64,000 nucleotides of DNA. Origin: Oerskovia paurometabola. GTDB lineage: Bacteria; Actinomycetota; Actinomycetes; Actinomycetales; Cellulomonadaceae. Under the pieces are notes generated by a model. That model ran no database searches, had not been told where the DNA came from, and saw only the letters and a list, made by a program, of their open reading frames with translations. Shown piece by piece: positions 27,701-35,806 of the stretch (within the stretch, counting starts at the first letter, position 1; every line of letters starts with the position of its first letter). The stretch is taken from contig NZ_JAFBBV010000001.1 of the NCBI RefSeq assembly GCF_016907365.1, positions 3,968,001 to 4,032,000 of the forward strand. The letters are read 5' to 3'. Both the position numbers and the translations under genes were made by a program.

Positions 27701-28767
27701 GCGGCTGCGCCCAGCCCGCCGCTCGTGGCAGCCGCACCGGCCGCCGCCGCGCCACCCATGGCGCCGGTTCCGGCGGCTCCACCACCCACGGCGCCGGTCC
27801 CGGCAGCCGCACCGCTGCTGCCCGCCGCGGCCCCTGAACCAGCGGCGCCAGAGCCGGAGGCCCCCGCTGCGCCGCTGCCAGCACCGCCGCTGGCGCCACC
27901 ACCGGCCGCGCCCGTGGCCCCCGCGGCGCCTGCGCCGACCGCGGCACCTCCGGTGAGCGGGAGAGCTGTCCCGACCAGGCCCAGCCCTGCCGCCCCGAAG
28001 ACCAGGGGGGCGATGACGGCGCGCATGCCGTGCGAGACGTCGCCGAGCTCGAGCACGAGCGCGCGGCACTCACCGCACTCCTCGAGGTGGGCGTCGACCT
28101 TGGCGGTCTCCCGCTTGGCCAGACCGCCGCGGACGTAGGACCCGAGCAGCGGGTTGACGTTCTCGCACCCGGCGCTGCTCGCGCCCGTGAGGTGCTGCTG
28201 GAGGTACGCCTGGCGCAGCCCTTCGCGGGCCCGGTAGGCGAGCGCCGAGACACCGTTGGCCGTGAGGCCGAGCAGCGGTGCGATCTGGGCCGGGTTCATC
28301 TCCTCGACCTCGGTGTACCAGAGCACGGCCTGCCATCGCTCGGGCAGACCTTGGTAGGCCTTGGTCACGACGGATCGTTCGAACCCCAGGAGCGTGGGGT
28401 CCTCGGTCGACGCCATGGGTCCGAACGCGCTCTCGAACGTCTCGATGTCGTCGGTGGGCTGCGTGCGTCGGCCCGCGTTCGACAGGTCGTAGGACAGGCG
28501 CCGGACGACGGTGAAGAGGTAGGCGCGGAACGTCACGTCGGGTCCGCCGCCGGACTGCAGGATGCCCAGGACCTTGGCGAAGGCTTCGGACACCATGTCG
28601 TCGGCGTCCGAGCCCGAGCGCACGTACTGGCGCGCCACGGTGCGCGCCGCGGCGGCATGCCGCTCGTACAGCGCACCGAATGCCGCGTAGTCTCCCGCGC
28701 GTACAGCGGTGATCAGCTCGGCATCGCTCGTCGGGGCGTCGTCCCTCGACGTGTCGACCTGCGTCAT
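24748..28767 (-). CDS. ECF sigma factor fused to anti-sigma zinc finger, membrane and sugar-binding parts
   Basis: A single 1339-residue protein. Residues 15-95 are sigma region 2 (AFGALYERHAAAARTVARQYV, then SDADDMVSEAFAKVLG) and 135-190 are region 4 (LPERWQAVLWYTEVEEMNPAQIAPLLGL). A zinc-binding anti-sigma motif follows, HLEECGEC (H-x3-C-x2-C, about 226-233). Hydrophobic stretches lie near 250-272 and, more convincingly, 376-408, separated by a Gly/Ala-rich stretch. After a Ser/Pro-rich linker comes about 800 residues of repeated beta-sandwich-like modules and a C-terminal WTEAYRVGDRVAYEGRNYTA motif typical of CBM5/12. This matches the large-extension ECF type I recall as ECF53. The likely role is sensing an extracellular polymer and releasing a promoter-specific sigma factor. 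Confidence 0.88.
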   Translation of the reverse strand: MTQVDTSRDDAPTSDAELITAVRAGDYAAFGALYERHAAAARTVARQYVRSGSDADDMVSEAFAKVLGILQSGGGPDVTFRAYLFTVVRRLSYDLSNAGRRTQPTDDIETFESAFGPMASTEDPTLLGFERSVVTKAYQGLPERWQAVLWYTEVEEMNPAQIAPLLGLTANGVSALAYRAREGLRQAYLQQHLTGASSAGCENVNPLLGSYVRGGLAKRETAKVDAHLEECGECRALVLELGDVSHGMRAVIAPLVFGAAGLGLVGTALPLTGGAAVGAGAAGATGAAGGGASGGAGSGAAGASGSGAAGSGAAAGSSGAAAGTGAVGGGAAGTGAMGGAAAAGAAATSGGLGAAAAVGASAAVGTGAAAAAGATGLAAFIAASPLIAAAVGVVAVAAVGAGVVAVSGGFSSDPPPSAGASPDPSQSPSGSPSDSPTGTPKSEALPAPGTDPTSPANTAPLDSAPAEASNPAEPASNGSGSGAAGSGETATTPLTPPSVPLTPVDPFPGAPDPVLPVTPAPPASLDLAFSPLTLAARAPQDLALTASNSGGTSAEEVVVDVLLPPNVSVVTSAVTAGRGVVPAIRLAALPCGPATAQDGGSSLVTCSVGVLAPGEKKDLVITVQASRGGSYTFGGAVHGKGLSPVKTTYAPAPVPSYGAEIDLTTPVVGDLLNPGATAVRLTAHNSGDVDAQGVRFSLGNLPDGVTAKPLTGGWACTPSGGSLTCANDAAALHAPDANQNGGPPVSLDVQLLAGDGMKQSTTGLTFSATTSSAGRTLKDSASADLTVGEPWAGAAGTAPGGGTIVPSCTDGTARIAVDATNTTAYDDLRVTLGAGAVSSEAVPLRRGASTVLTVSHDLRVPAQGAPATLNLETTVDGQTFRTTVDAGSVGPKDCFVPQWLASGDVTTRTVNEAGTIGLEADVTNRTGRPLTVQVDGMTPVGQEASRGAVTIAPQTTVAFARATGVKDLPAGVLTVRQHLSAPDEQGDPGEYDSQLTAGYAAARIAPASPKPTVGQCTYDPAALTSSAPVTLVFDNTASTLAVSFTVAGRDDLAREVAAGASAKVTASVGYQGATFAVSADGRQVATHALPATSCYVPNWSAQQSARSEVVDQAIRIVGTYTNTSPGPVQVGMKTSYGEAKKVEVPAGATKEFVVPVAGTRLPPGAVEFQQSLTADGVVRSSTVTARYEAARYEIYAPTVGAPILGVCFFEDNEQQSYRPVTFVYDNMASTAAVTFHVEVNGVLAPETKRVVQDQKRVQLKVPNVPEAGATYRVVADSGQSWTFEVAGQTCLPTWHWTEAYRVGDRVAYEGRNYTATQRSVSVAPSSLLGPFFWRDESRG

Positions 28768-28972
28768 GCCCTACCGCCTCTGACTCCGCCTCACCTCGTC
28801 AGGTAAGGCTCTCCCGTTCATCCTAGACGGGAAAACTGGTGGTGTTATCTACGTCTCAACGCGGTTTCGCCCGTCTTGTCCGTCTGTCAGGATGACAGAA
28901 CCGACGGAATGTGCTGCATGTCCGTCGGTGTGTCGAGTGGATGAAAGAGAATCAGGACGCCGCTGTCGCGTC

Positions 28973-29770
28973 ATGAGCACGGGGCTCACACGTCTCATGG
29001 GTATGGACCTACGACCTGGCTACCCCGAGCCAGCCGTCGCCTCGCTGCTCGACGAGTGGCAGGCGGCCAGTACGAACAGCGTCTGGCTGCGGCCAGGCGA
29101 CTGGTACCACCCTGCCGTCGAGGCGCTCGTCGAGGCGCTCACGGACTCCCGCTGCCCGGCCGCTGCCGCCGAGCGGCTCGGTGAGGCCCGCGGCCGCGAC
29201 GGGATCAGCATCGGCGAGACCATCGACGACCTGACCTGCTTGTTCGACCTCTGGGGCACCGCTCCCGACCTTCGCGTGCTGCGGGCAGTCAGCACAGGGT
29301 GGGCCGTGGGCAACGAGGTGATCCCCGGCGCGCCGCCCACGACCGATCCTCGGTCGGGGCTCGTCACGGTCCCCTACCTCGTCCAGCGCCTCCAGGAGAC
29401 GTACGGGCAGGCGGACCGCCTGGGGACCCCGGCCTCCGCGACGCACTGCCTCGTCCTGGTGGACGTCGCGGTCGAACGCATCGACGGCTGGCAGAAGGTC
29501 GCCCGCGCGGCAGCCATGGGCAAGGTGCTGACCGAGACGTTCGGCCTCGGGCACCCGGTCGCGACGCTCGGTGGCGGGATCTACGCGGCGCTCTGCGCTC
29601 GCACGGCCGACGTCGGGCCGGTCCGTGCGGAGCTCCGGCACAGGATCGAACGCATCGCGCTCACGTTCGGCGTGACGGCGATCCTCCGGCGCCCGCCCCG
29701 CATCTGGGTCGAGCCTCTTCCCGCGCAGCATGCCGACGCGGCGAAGATGCTCCACGACCTCTCTCGCTAG
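28973..29770 (+). CDS. conserved protein, possibly a degenerate GGDEF-like fold
   Basis: A soluble protein of about 265 residues. The N-terminal half is Trp/Leu-rich (LLDEWQAASTNSVWLRPGDWYH). The C-terminal half has the order LVDVAVERIDGWQKVA, FGLGHPVATLGGGIYAAL, which resembles the spacing of a diguanylate cyclase fold but lacks the GGDEF active-site residues. That comparison is weak. The start is uncertain: an upstream in-frame ATG at 28892 would add 27 Cys-containing residues encoded by unusually AT-rich DNA, so I prefer 28973. Ends before a hairpin. The 28768-28972 gap with the sigma gene must hold both promoters. Confidence 0.6.
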   Translation: MSTGLTRLMGMDLRPGYPEPAVASLLDEWQAASTNSVWLRPGDWYHPAVEALVEALTDSRCPAAAAERLGEARGRDGISIGETIDDLTCLFDLWGTAPDLRVLRAVSTGWAVGNEVIPGAPPTTDPRSGLVTVPYLVQRLQETYGQADRLGTPASATHCLVLVDVAVERIDGWQKVARAAAMGKVLTETFGLGHPVATLGGGIYAALCARTADVGPVRAELRHRIERIALTFGVTAILRRPPRIWVEPLPAQHADAAKMLHDLSR

Positions 29771-29841
29771 GCGCCCCGGCCTCTCTCGCTAGACCACGCC
29801 GTCGTCGGGCGCTCCGGCCGCCCGGCGAGGCCCCCAGCACG

Positions 29842-29886
29842 CCACGACGCCCCGTCGTCCGGCGAGGGACGAGCGGGGCGTCGTGG
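29842..29886. terminator. hairpin between convergent genes
   Basis: CCACGACGCCCCG pairs perfectly with CGGGGCGTCGTGG (13 bp, 19-base loop), between the end of the gene at 29770 and the end of the DUF1540 gene at 29917. Suited to terminate both. Confidence 0.75.
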
Positions 29887-29916
29887 AGGAATCGCGTCGG
29901 GGGGAGGACGCGAGGG

Positions 29917-30225
29917 TCAGCGGGGGCTGTAGGTCAGGCAGTCCGCGTGGTCGGCGCCCTGCGGGCCGGCCCCGACGCGGATCGAGGAGGCGTTGCACTC
30001 GAGCGACTCGTTGTGCGAGCACTCTCCGCGCTGGCAGGCACCGACGTGCGCGATGACCTTCTCGAGGCCGCCCTTGGCGGTGAGGGGGATGAACGTGGCG
30101 CACTCGGCCTCGCTGCCGTGCGCGGCGATCGTCACGGCGCCGGCGTGGCAGCCGTGCTCGTGGTTGTATCCGCAGCCGTCGATCGAACACTCGACGACCT
30201 GGGGCATCTCCATCAGGCTGCTCAT
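29917..30225 (-). CDS. DUF1540 protein, duplicated Cys-rich metal-binding-like domain
   Basis: A 102-residue protein with two DUF1540-like halves, each with four Cys: CSIDGCGYNHEHGCHAG to ECATF, and ACQRGECSHNESLECNAS to DCLTY. The Cys spacing implies a small metal site (zinc or iron) or two disulphides. Function of the family is not known. AAGGAG eight bases before the ATG fixes the start. Monocistronic. Its 5' region carries a perfect GGCGGAATTCCGCC palindrome at 30327-30340, further upstream. Confidence 0.85.
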   Translation of the reverse strand: MSSLMEMPQVVECSIDGCGYNHEHGCHAGAVTIAAHGSEAECATFIPLTAKGGLEKVIAHVGACQRGECSHNESLECNASSIRVGAGPQGADHADCLTYSPR

Positions 30226-30416
30226 GGACTTCTCCTTGCTCGAAGGGCGGGGCGTTCTACCGTGCTTTTCCCTCACGGTATTCCTTCGCGCAGCCTGTGT
30301 ATAGGAAGCAAGGCCTCACTCACTTCGGCGGAATTCCGCCATTTTTACGTCATGCAGACCGCACGTAATTGCGCTGCGGGAATTCCTGCCGGGACGCGCG
30401 AACGCCACCGCGCAGG

Positions 30417-30920
30417 TCAGGAGCCCCGGCCGGGTCGCCACAGCACGAGCGCCCGTGCCTCGCCGGTCTCGACGACCTGGCCGCCGCGACCGGCGTCCAC
30501 CGTCCGCTCCCCCGCCGAGCGGCGCACCCGCCGCCCGCGCGGCACCATGACGACGTCGCCGCTCACCCCGGCGGCGAACACGCGCCCTCCTTCGAGCTGG
30601 GCGGAGAGGGCGTCGAGTCGGGACTCGAGCCGGCTCACCTGCTCCTCGAGCGTGAGGATGCGACGGATGCCCGCGAGGTTGATGCCCTCCTCCTGGGAGA
30701 GCCGCTGGACCTCGAGGAGCTTGGCGACGTCCCGCTGGGAGTAGCGGCGTCCGCGCCCCATGGTGCGGCGCGGGGTCACGAGTCCCAGGCGGTCGTACTG
30801 GCGCAGGGTCTGCGGGTGCATCCCGGCGAGCGTCGCGGCCTGCGAGATGGCGAGCACGGGGGCGTCGTCGTACGCGTTGAACGGGATCTCGCTCCCCGTG
30901 GGAGCCTCGTTCCTGGCCAT
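30417..30920 (-). CDS. hspR: heat-shock repressor HspR (MerR family)
   Basis: A 167-residue MerR-type regulator. The helix-turn-helix and wing at residues 22-90 read LAISQAATLAGMHPQTLRQYDRLGLVTPRRTMGRGRRYS, the characteristic HspR sequence, followed by EEGINLAGIRRIL and a coiled coil (EEQVSRLESRLDALSAQL). HspR binds HAIR boxes together with DnaK and represses the dnaK operon. It is the last gene of that operon, and two HAIR-like boxes precede dnaK, so the feedback loop is complete in the window. Confidence 0.94.
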   Translation of the reverse strand: MARNEAPTGSEIPFNAYDDAPVLAISQAATLAGMHPQTLRQYDRLGLVTPRRTMGRGRRYSQRDVAKLLEVQRLSQEEGINLAGIRRILTLEEQVSRLESRLDALSAQLEGGRVFAAGVSGDVVMVPRGRRVRRSAGERTVDAGRGGQVVETGEARALVLWRPGRGS

Positions 30921-30975
30921 GCCCTGCCTCCTCTCGCTGGTGCTGCGGAACCGTCCTGCTTGGTGCCTGTCGGCT

Positions 30976-31995
30976 CTACTCTGCCGCGCGCCCGAACAGG
31001 TCGGCGCGCACGTCGGTGCTCTCGCCGTCGGTCGCGGCGGCGAGCGCCTCGACGGCCTCCTTGGCGGCCTTCGAGAGCTTCTGCGGCACGACGACCTGGA
31101 TCGTGACGAGCAGGTCGCCCGTCGCCTTGGCCGTCTTGACGCCCTTGCCCTTGACGCGCAGCGTGCGTCCCGACGGCGTGCCCGCGGGGACCTTGACCTT
31201 GACGGGCTTGCCGTCGAGCGTCGGGACCTCGATGGTCGCGCCGAGCGCGGCCTCCGCGAACGTCACGGGGACGGTCAGGCGCAGGTTGTGCTTCTCGTCG
31301 ACCGAGAACACGGGGTGCGGCGTGACGTGCACCGTGATGACCAGGTCGCCGGGGGCGCCGCCCGCGACGCCGGGGCGTCCCTTGCCGCGCAGCCGGATCT
31401 TCTGGCCGTCGCGGACGCCTGCCGGGATGCGGGCCGTGATGGTGCGGCCCTCGGTCGTGACGTTGACGGTCGAGCCCTCGACCGCGGGCCGGAACCCGAG
31501 CGTGGCCGACGAGTGCACGTCGGCGCCCGCCTGCGGGCGCTGGTACCCGGCGTTGGGGCGGAAGCCGGTCTGGCCTGCCCCGCCGCCGAACATCGACCCG
31601 AGGATGTCCTCGAAGCCGCCGCCACCACCGCTCTGCGTGGAGTACCGGACGCGGCCTCCCCCGCCGCCGCCTCCGCCGAACATGCCGCCGAAGATGTCCT
31701 CGAACCCGCCGGAACCGCCGGCGGGTCCACCGGCTCCTGCGGAGAAGCGGGCGCCCCCGCCGGCCATGGCACGGATCGCGTCGTACTGCTGGCGCTGCTC
31801 GGCGTCGGACAGGACCGCGTAGGCCTCGCCGATCTCCTTGAACTTCGCCTCGGCCTTCGCGTCACCCTGGTTCTGGTCGGGGTGATACGTGCGGGCCAGC
31901 TTGCGGTACGCCTTCTTGATCGCGGCGTCGTCGGCATCCTTGGGGACGCCAAGCGCGGCGTAGAAGTCCTTCTCGATCCAGTCCTGACCGGTCAA
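30976..31995 (-). CDS. dnaJ: co-chaperone DnaJ, zinc-finger-free type
   Basis: A 339-residue J-domain protein. J domain at residues 10-75 with KLARTYHPDQNQ (HPD motif) that stimulates DnaK ATPase. A Gly/Phe-rich region follows (GGFEDIFGGMFGGGGGGGG and a second copy), then directly the C-terminal substrate-binding domains (ARIPAGVRDGQKIRLRGKG). The CxxCxGxG zinc repeats are absent, so this is the type II form. The start is a TTG placed by a perfect AGGAGG four bases upstream; nearby ATG codons overlap that site. Third gene of the operon. Confidence 0.94.
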   Translation of the reverse strand: MTGQDWIEKDFYAALGVPKDADDAAIKKAYRKLARTYHPDQNQGDAKAEAKFKEIGEAYAVLSDAEQRQQYDAIRAMAGGGARFSAGAGGPAGGSGGFEDIFGGMFGGGGGGGGRVRYSTQSGGGGGFEDILGSMFGGGAGQTGFRPNAGYQRPQAGADVHSSATLGFRPAVEGSTVNVTTEGRTITARIPAGVRDGQKIRLRGKGRPGVAGGAPGDLVITVHVTPHPVFSVDEKHNLRLTVPVTFAEAALGATIEVPTLDGKPVKVKVPAGTPSGRTLRVKGKGVKTAKATGDLLVTIQVVVPQKLSKAAKEAVEALAAATDGESTDVRADLFGRAAE

Positions 31996-32173
31996 GGCGC
32001 CTCCTCTCATAGGTCTCACCGGCCCCGGGGCCGGTGGTGGTGCTTACGTCCATAGTGGTCGTGCTCCCGGGGCCCGACGGCGGAGGTCACCTTCACGTGG
32101 AAGGTGCGCTCCGCCGTCGGGCGCCCGGGTGGTGGGTGCCCGGTCCCGCGGGACCTGGCACCCACCTGTGTCT
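31996..32173 (-). other. grpE-dnaJ intergenic stem-loops
   Basis: Two strong stem-loops fill this gap. The first pairs 32072-32084 with 32110-32122 (13 bp) around an inner 7-bp stem CACCTTC/GAAGGTG. The second pairs 32131-32140 with 32157-32166 (10 bp) around an inner GGTCCC-GC-GGGACC. They could attenuate, terminate or protect mRNA between grpE and dnaJ. Otherwise only the dnaJ ribosome site. Confidence 0.6.
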
Positions 32174-32815
32174 CTACTCCGGTCCGACGACCGAGACGCG
32201 CGCGGCGCGCACGATCTTCTCGCCGATCCGGTAGCCCGGCTCGATGACCATGTTGACCGTGGCCGACGTCGCGGCCGGGTCCACCTGGTGCATGAGCGCC
32301 TCGTGGACGGTCGGGTCGAACTCCTCGCCCACGACGCCGTACCGCTCGATGCCGAACTTCGCCAGGCTCGCGTCGAGCTTGTCGGAGATCGCGACGAACG
32401 GGCCGTCGAGCTCGCCGTGCTGGCGCGCCCGGTCGATGTCGTCGAGGACCGGCAGGAGCGCGGCCAGGACGTCCTCGACGCCCTTGACGCGCGCGGCCTC
32501 CTGGTCACGCAGCGACCGGTTGCGGTAGTTGGTGAAGCTGGCCCGCTCGCGCTGGAGGGCGTCGAGGTGGGCAGCCGCCTCGGACTGCGCAGCGAGAAGC
32601 GCTGCGTCGTCCCCGGCCTCGCCGGTGGGCTCGAAGTCGAGCCCGGCCAGCGGGTCGCTCTCCGCGTCGTTCCCGGCCGAACCGGGCACGGAGCTGGCCC
32701 CCTCGGGGGCAGCCTCCTTGGGCTGCCCCTCCGGGGTCACCTTGCGCTTGTCCGTGAAGTGGAAGGGCTGGTCCTCGGAGCCGAGCTCCTCGGGGCCCTG
32801 CGCGTCGCTCGTCAC
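32174..32815 (-). CDS. grpE: nucleotide exchange factor GrpE
   Basis: A 213-residue GrpE, the exchange factor that drives ADP release from DnaK. A long acidic N-terminal tail is followed by the coiled coil ([46 protein letters not shown]) and the beta domain ending [10 protein letters not shown] and [18 protein letters not shown], the family signature. The GTG start overlaps the dnaK stop (GTGA), so the two are translationally coupled. Confidence 0.95.
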   Translation of the reverse strand: MTSDAQGPEELGSEDQPFHFTDKRKVTPEGQPKEAAPEGASSVPGSAGNDAESDPLAGLDFEPTGEAGDDAALLAAQSEAAAHLDALQRERASFTNYRNRSLRDQEAARVKGVEDVLAALLPVLDDIDRARQHGELDGPFVAISDKLDASLAKFGIERYGVVGEEFDPTVHEALMHQVDPAATSATVNMVIEPGYRIGEKIVRAARVSVVGPE

Positions 32816-34692
32816 TTCTTGTCGTCCTCGTCCACGATCTCCGCGTCGACGATGTCCTCGTCGGGCGCAGAGGTCGCACCGGCGGCCGCAGCGGCGTCCG
32901 CGTCAGCGGCACCCTGGTCGCCCGCGGCCTGCTCCTGCTCGGCCGACGCGTAGAGCGCCTCGCCGATCTTCTGGCTCGAGGCCAGGAGCTTCTCGTGGGC
33001 GGACTTCACGGCCTCGGCGTCCTCGCCCTCGAGCGCGGACTTGACCGACGCGATGTCGGACTCGACCTCGGTCACGACGTCGGCGGGGATCTTCTCCTTG
33101 TTCTCCGCGACGAGCTTCTCGGTCGAGTACACGAACGCCTCGGCCTGGTTGCGGGTCTCCGCCTCCTCGCGACGCTTCTTGTCCTCGGCCGCGTGCTCCT
33201 CGGCCTCCTTGACCATGCGGTCGATGTCCTCCTTCGGCAGCGCGGAGCCACCGGTGATGGTCATCTTCTGCTCCTTGCCGGTGCCGCGGTCCTTCGCGCC
33301 GACGTGCACGATGCCGTTCGCGTCGATGTCGAAGGTGACCTCGATCTGCGGCAGGCCGCGCGGCGCCGGGGCGATGCCCGTGAGCTCGAACGTGCCCAGC
33401 GGCTTGTTGTCGCGGGCGAACTCGCGCTCACCCTGGAAGACCTGGATCAGCACGGACGGCTGGTTGTCCTCGGCGGTCGAGAACACCTCGCTGCGCTTGG
33501 TCGGGATGGCCGTGTTGCGCTCGATGAGCTTGGTCATCACGCCACCCTTGGTCTCGATGCCCAGGGACAGCGGGGTGACGTCGATCAGGAGGACGTCCTT
33601 GCGCTCGCCCTTGATGACACCGGCCTGCAGCGCGGCGCCGACGGCGACGACCTCGTCCGGGTTGACGCTCTTGTTGGGCTCCTTGCCGCCCGTGAGCTCC
33701 TTGACGACCTCGGTCACGGCGGGCATGCGGGTGGAACCACCCACGAGCACGACGTGGTCGATGTCGTTGACGGAGATGCCGGCGTCGCGGATGACCGCGT
33801 GGAAGGGCGCCTTGGTCCGGTCGATGAGGTCCTGCGTCATCTGCTGGAACTGAGCACGCGTGAGCTTCTCGTCCAGGTGGATGGGGCCGTTCTCGCTCAT
33901 CGAGAGGTACTGCATGGAGATGTTGGTGCTCGTCGCGGACGAGAGCTCCTTCTTCGCCTGCTCGGCGGCCTCACGCAGACGCTGCAGCGCGATCTTGTCC
34001 TTGGACAGGTCGACGCCCGAGCTGTTCTTCACCTGCTGGATGAGGTGCTCGACGATGCGGTTGTCCCAGTCGTCACCACCGAGGCGGTTGTCGCCAGAGG
34101 TCGCGCGGACCTGGATGGTCGAGAAGTCGTCCTCGTCCTTGCCCACCTCGAGGAGGGAGACGTCGAACGTTCCACCACCGAGGTCGAAGACGAGGATGAG
34201 CTCGTCCTCCTTGCCCTTCTCCAGGCCGTAGGCCAGAGCGGCAGCGGTGGGCTCGTTGACGATGCGCAGGACGTTGAGGCCCGCGATCTGCCCGGCGTCC
34301 TTGGTCGCCTGACGCTCGGCGTCGTTGAAGTACGCCGGGACGGTGATGACCGCGTCGGTGACGGGCTCGCCCAGGTACTCCTCGGCGTCGCGCTTGAGCT
34401 TGCCGAGCACGCGTGCGGAGATCTCCTGCGCGCTGTACTTCTTGTCGTCGATCTCGACCGACCAGTCGGTGCCCATGTGGCGCTTGACCGACGTGATGGT
34501 GCGGTCGACGTTGGTGACCGCCTGACGCTTGGCGATCTCGCCGACGAGGACCTCGCCGGTCTTCGAGAACGCGACGACCGACGGGGTCGTGCGAGCGCCC
34601 TCGGCGTTCGCGATGACGGTGGGCTCCCCACCCTCGAGGACGGCGACCACCGAGTTGGTGGTGCCCAGGTCGATTCCGACCGCTCGTGCCAT
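32812..34692 (-). CDS. dnaK: molecular chaperone DnaK (Hsp70)
   Basis: A 626-residue Hsp70. The ATPase domain starts [17 protein letters not shown] and holds [18 protein letters not shown] and [12 protein letters not shown]; the substrate-binding domain contains [19 protein letters not shown]. The C-terminal Ala/Asp-rich tail ends in DEDDKK, typical of actinobacteria. It is the first gene of dnaK-grpE-dnaJ-hspR. Two HAIR-like HspR boxes lie 140-223 bases upstream. The Tn7-like element begins less than 300 bases upstream of the ATG. Confidence 0.97.
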   Translation of the reverse strand: MARAVGIDLGTTNSVVAVLEGGEPTVIANAEGARTTPSVVAFSKTGEVLVGEIAKRQAVTNVDRTITSVKRHMGTDWSVEIDDKKYSAQEISARVLGKLKRDAEEYLGEPVTDAVITVPAYFNDAERQATKDAGQIAGLNVLRIVNEPTAAALAYGLEKGKEDELILVFDLGGGTFDVSLLEVGKDEDDFSTIQVRATSGDNRLGGDDWDNRIVEHLIQQVKNSSGVDLSKDKIALQRLREAAEQAKKELSSATSTNISMQYLSMSENGPIHLDEKLTRAQFQQMTQDLIDRTKAPFHAVIRDAGISVNDIDHVVLVGGSTRMPAVTEVVKELTGGKEPNKSVNPDEVVAVGAALQAGVIKGERKDVLLIDVTPLSLGIETKGGVMTKLIERNTAIPTKRSEVFSTAEDNQPSVLIQVFQGEREFARDNKPLGTFELTGIAPAPRGLPQIEVTFDIDANGIVHVGAKDRGTGKEQKMTITGGSALPKEDIDRMVKEAEEHAAEDKKRREEAETRNQAEAFVYSTEKLVAENKEKIPADVVTEVESDIASVKSALEGEDAEAVKSAHEKLLASSQKIGEALYASAEQEQAAGDQGAADADAAAAAGATSAPDEDIVDAEIVDEDDKK

Positions 34693-34831
34693 GTTCGTGC
34701 CTCCGTTGTGTTGCTGGTGCTGCGACGTGTGCGATGTCCGTGCGGCAGCCCGCGGTGGTTCCCTGCCCGGCGGCGCGTGGTGGTGCGCACGTCCGGACCT
34801 TCCCCTGCTGGGTGTCGCCACCCGACTGCCG

Positions 34832-34852
34832 GTTGAGTCGTCTTCACTCAAG
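34832..34852. promoter_or_regulatory. HAIR box 1 (HspR operator)
   Basis: GTTGAGT-N7-ACTCAAG matches the known HspR-binding consensus CTTGAGT-N7-ACTCAAG with one mismatch. It is upstream of dnaK on the minus strand, in the region where the heat-shock promoter must lie. Confidence 0.88.
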
Positions 34853-34894
34853 TTATGCCGGTCCGTCCCGCTGCGCAAGCGGTGGGGGCCAGAA

Positions 34895-34915
34895 CTTGAG
34901 TCCACTAGGCTCAAC
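34895..34915. promoter_or_regulatory. HAIR box 2 (HspR operator)
   Basis: CTTGAGT-N7-GCTCAAC, left half perfect and two mismatches in the right half. 63 bases from box 1 (six helical turns), so HspR may bind both on the same face. It is 64 bases from the transposon target duplication, which leaves the control region intact. Confidence 0.85.
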
Positions 34916-34978
34916 TATGGGGCGGGGCGGGGTATTCCCGGCCAGGGACGGTCGGCGCGTCGGGAGCCACGCAGAGCG

Positions 34979-34983
34979 GTCAC
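34979..34983. repeat. target-site duplication, left copy
   Basis: GTCAC directly before the element's terminal TGT; the same five bases follow the right end at 41120-41124. Five base pairs is the duplication length of Tn7-family transposition. Confidence 0.85.
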
Positions 34984-35062
34984 TGTAGGTTTCCACCTAA
35001 GGTGGCGAGTTTTCCACCAAGGTGTCGTGGTCGTGGCGAGCCTTTCCACCAACGTGTCGTAG
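34984..35062. repeat. left-end array of three TnsB-type sites
   Basis: Three related repeats at 34984-35009, 35009-35030 and 35040-35062 share TTTCCACC, a two-base step, then GGTG or CGTG and CG. Spacing is close to 25-30 bases. Tn7-family left ends carry such TnsB-binding arrays. The tnsA start follows 15 bases later, so the array must also overlap its promoter. Confidence 0.75.
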
Positions 35063-35077
35063 CGCTACGATCCGGAC

Positions 35078-35806
35078 ATGCCGGTCGGAACGGGCAGCAC
35101 TCGAGTCACCTACGTGACCGACGTCGGTGACGAGGTCACCGCGGACATCTCGCGCGTCGACGCGCGTCGCATAGCCGAGGGCATCCCCGTTCGCGACTTC
35201 CCGGTCTACGTGGGACGACGGAACTACTCTGGCTTCTTCTGGTCGTCGACGATGAGGCGGCACGTGGTCTACGAGAGCCTGCTAGAGCTCTCCTGGCTCT
35301 GGCTCGCGGACTTCGACCCGAGGGTCCTGCGGATCGCCGCCCAACCGATGGTGTTGCGGGGTCACGACGTGGCCCGGATGCGCAACAGGATCCCCGACTT
35401 CATCAGCGTGATGCGCGACGGCACCATCCGTGTCATCGACGTGAAGCCTTCGGCGATGTTGGCGAAGACCGAGGTCAAGGCTTCGCTGTCCTGGACAGGC
35501 GGAGTCGTTCGCGATCGAGGCTGGGATTACGAGGTCTGGACCGGGCCGGAGCCGACCATGCTGCGAAACGTGAGGTGGCTTTCAGCGGCGCGCCCGCCAC
35601 ACGTATCGTCGACGCTCGACCTTCCAACGACCTCTAGACAGGTCGCTGACGGATGCACCTTCGAGGTGCTCGAGCGAAGGCTGAGCGCTGCTGGTCGGCC
35701 CGCACCACGAATGGAGATCCTCGGCGCTCTCTGGCAAGGCGACCTGCGGTGCGACCTGTCCCAAGTTCTCGATTCGCGGACCTGGTTGGAGCCAGCAGTT
35801 GAATGA
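35078..35806 (+). CDS. tnsA: TnsA-like transposase endonuclease subunit
   Basis: A 242-residue protein that matches TnsA, the restriction-like nuclease that cuts the 5' ends of Tn7-type elements. Catalytic residues of the PD-(D/E)xK fold are visible in order: YESLLELSWL (Glu 66 or 70), RIPDFISV (Asp 107) and VIDVKP (Asp 121, Lys 123), with the AAQP motif before them. The fold appears complete, so it may still be active. It overlaps the tnsB frame by eight bases. First gene at the left end, as in other Tn7-like elements. Confidence 0.88.
   Translation: MPVGTGSTRVTYVTDVGDEVTADISRVDARRIAEGIPVRDFPVYVGRRNYSGFFWSSTMRRHVVYESLLELSWLWLADFDPRVLRIAAQPMVLRGHDVARMRNRIPDFISVMRDGTIRVIDVKPSAMLAKTEVKASLSWTGGVVRDRGWDYEVWTGPEPTMLRNVRWLSAARPPHVSSTLDLPTTSRQVADGCTFEVLERRLSAAGRPAPRMEILGALWQGDLRCDLSQVLDSRTWLEPAVE

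Noticed and set aside
30327..30340. GGCGGAATTCCGCC palindrome followed by ATTTTT
   Set aside because: A small hairpin, but no plus-strand gene ends there and it lacks a T tract on the minus strand; role unclear.
32995..34836. Long open frame on the plus strand opposite dnaK
   Set aside because: The opposite strand codes for complete DnaK; the plus-strand product is composition-driven.
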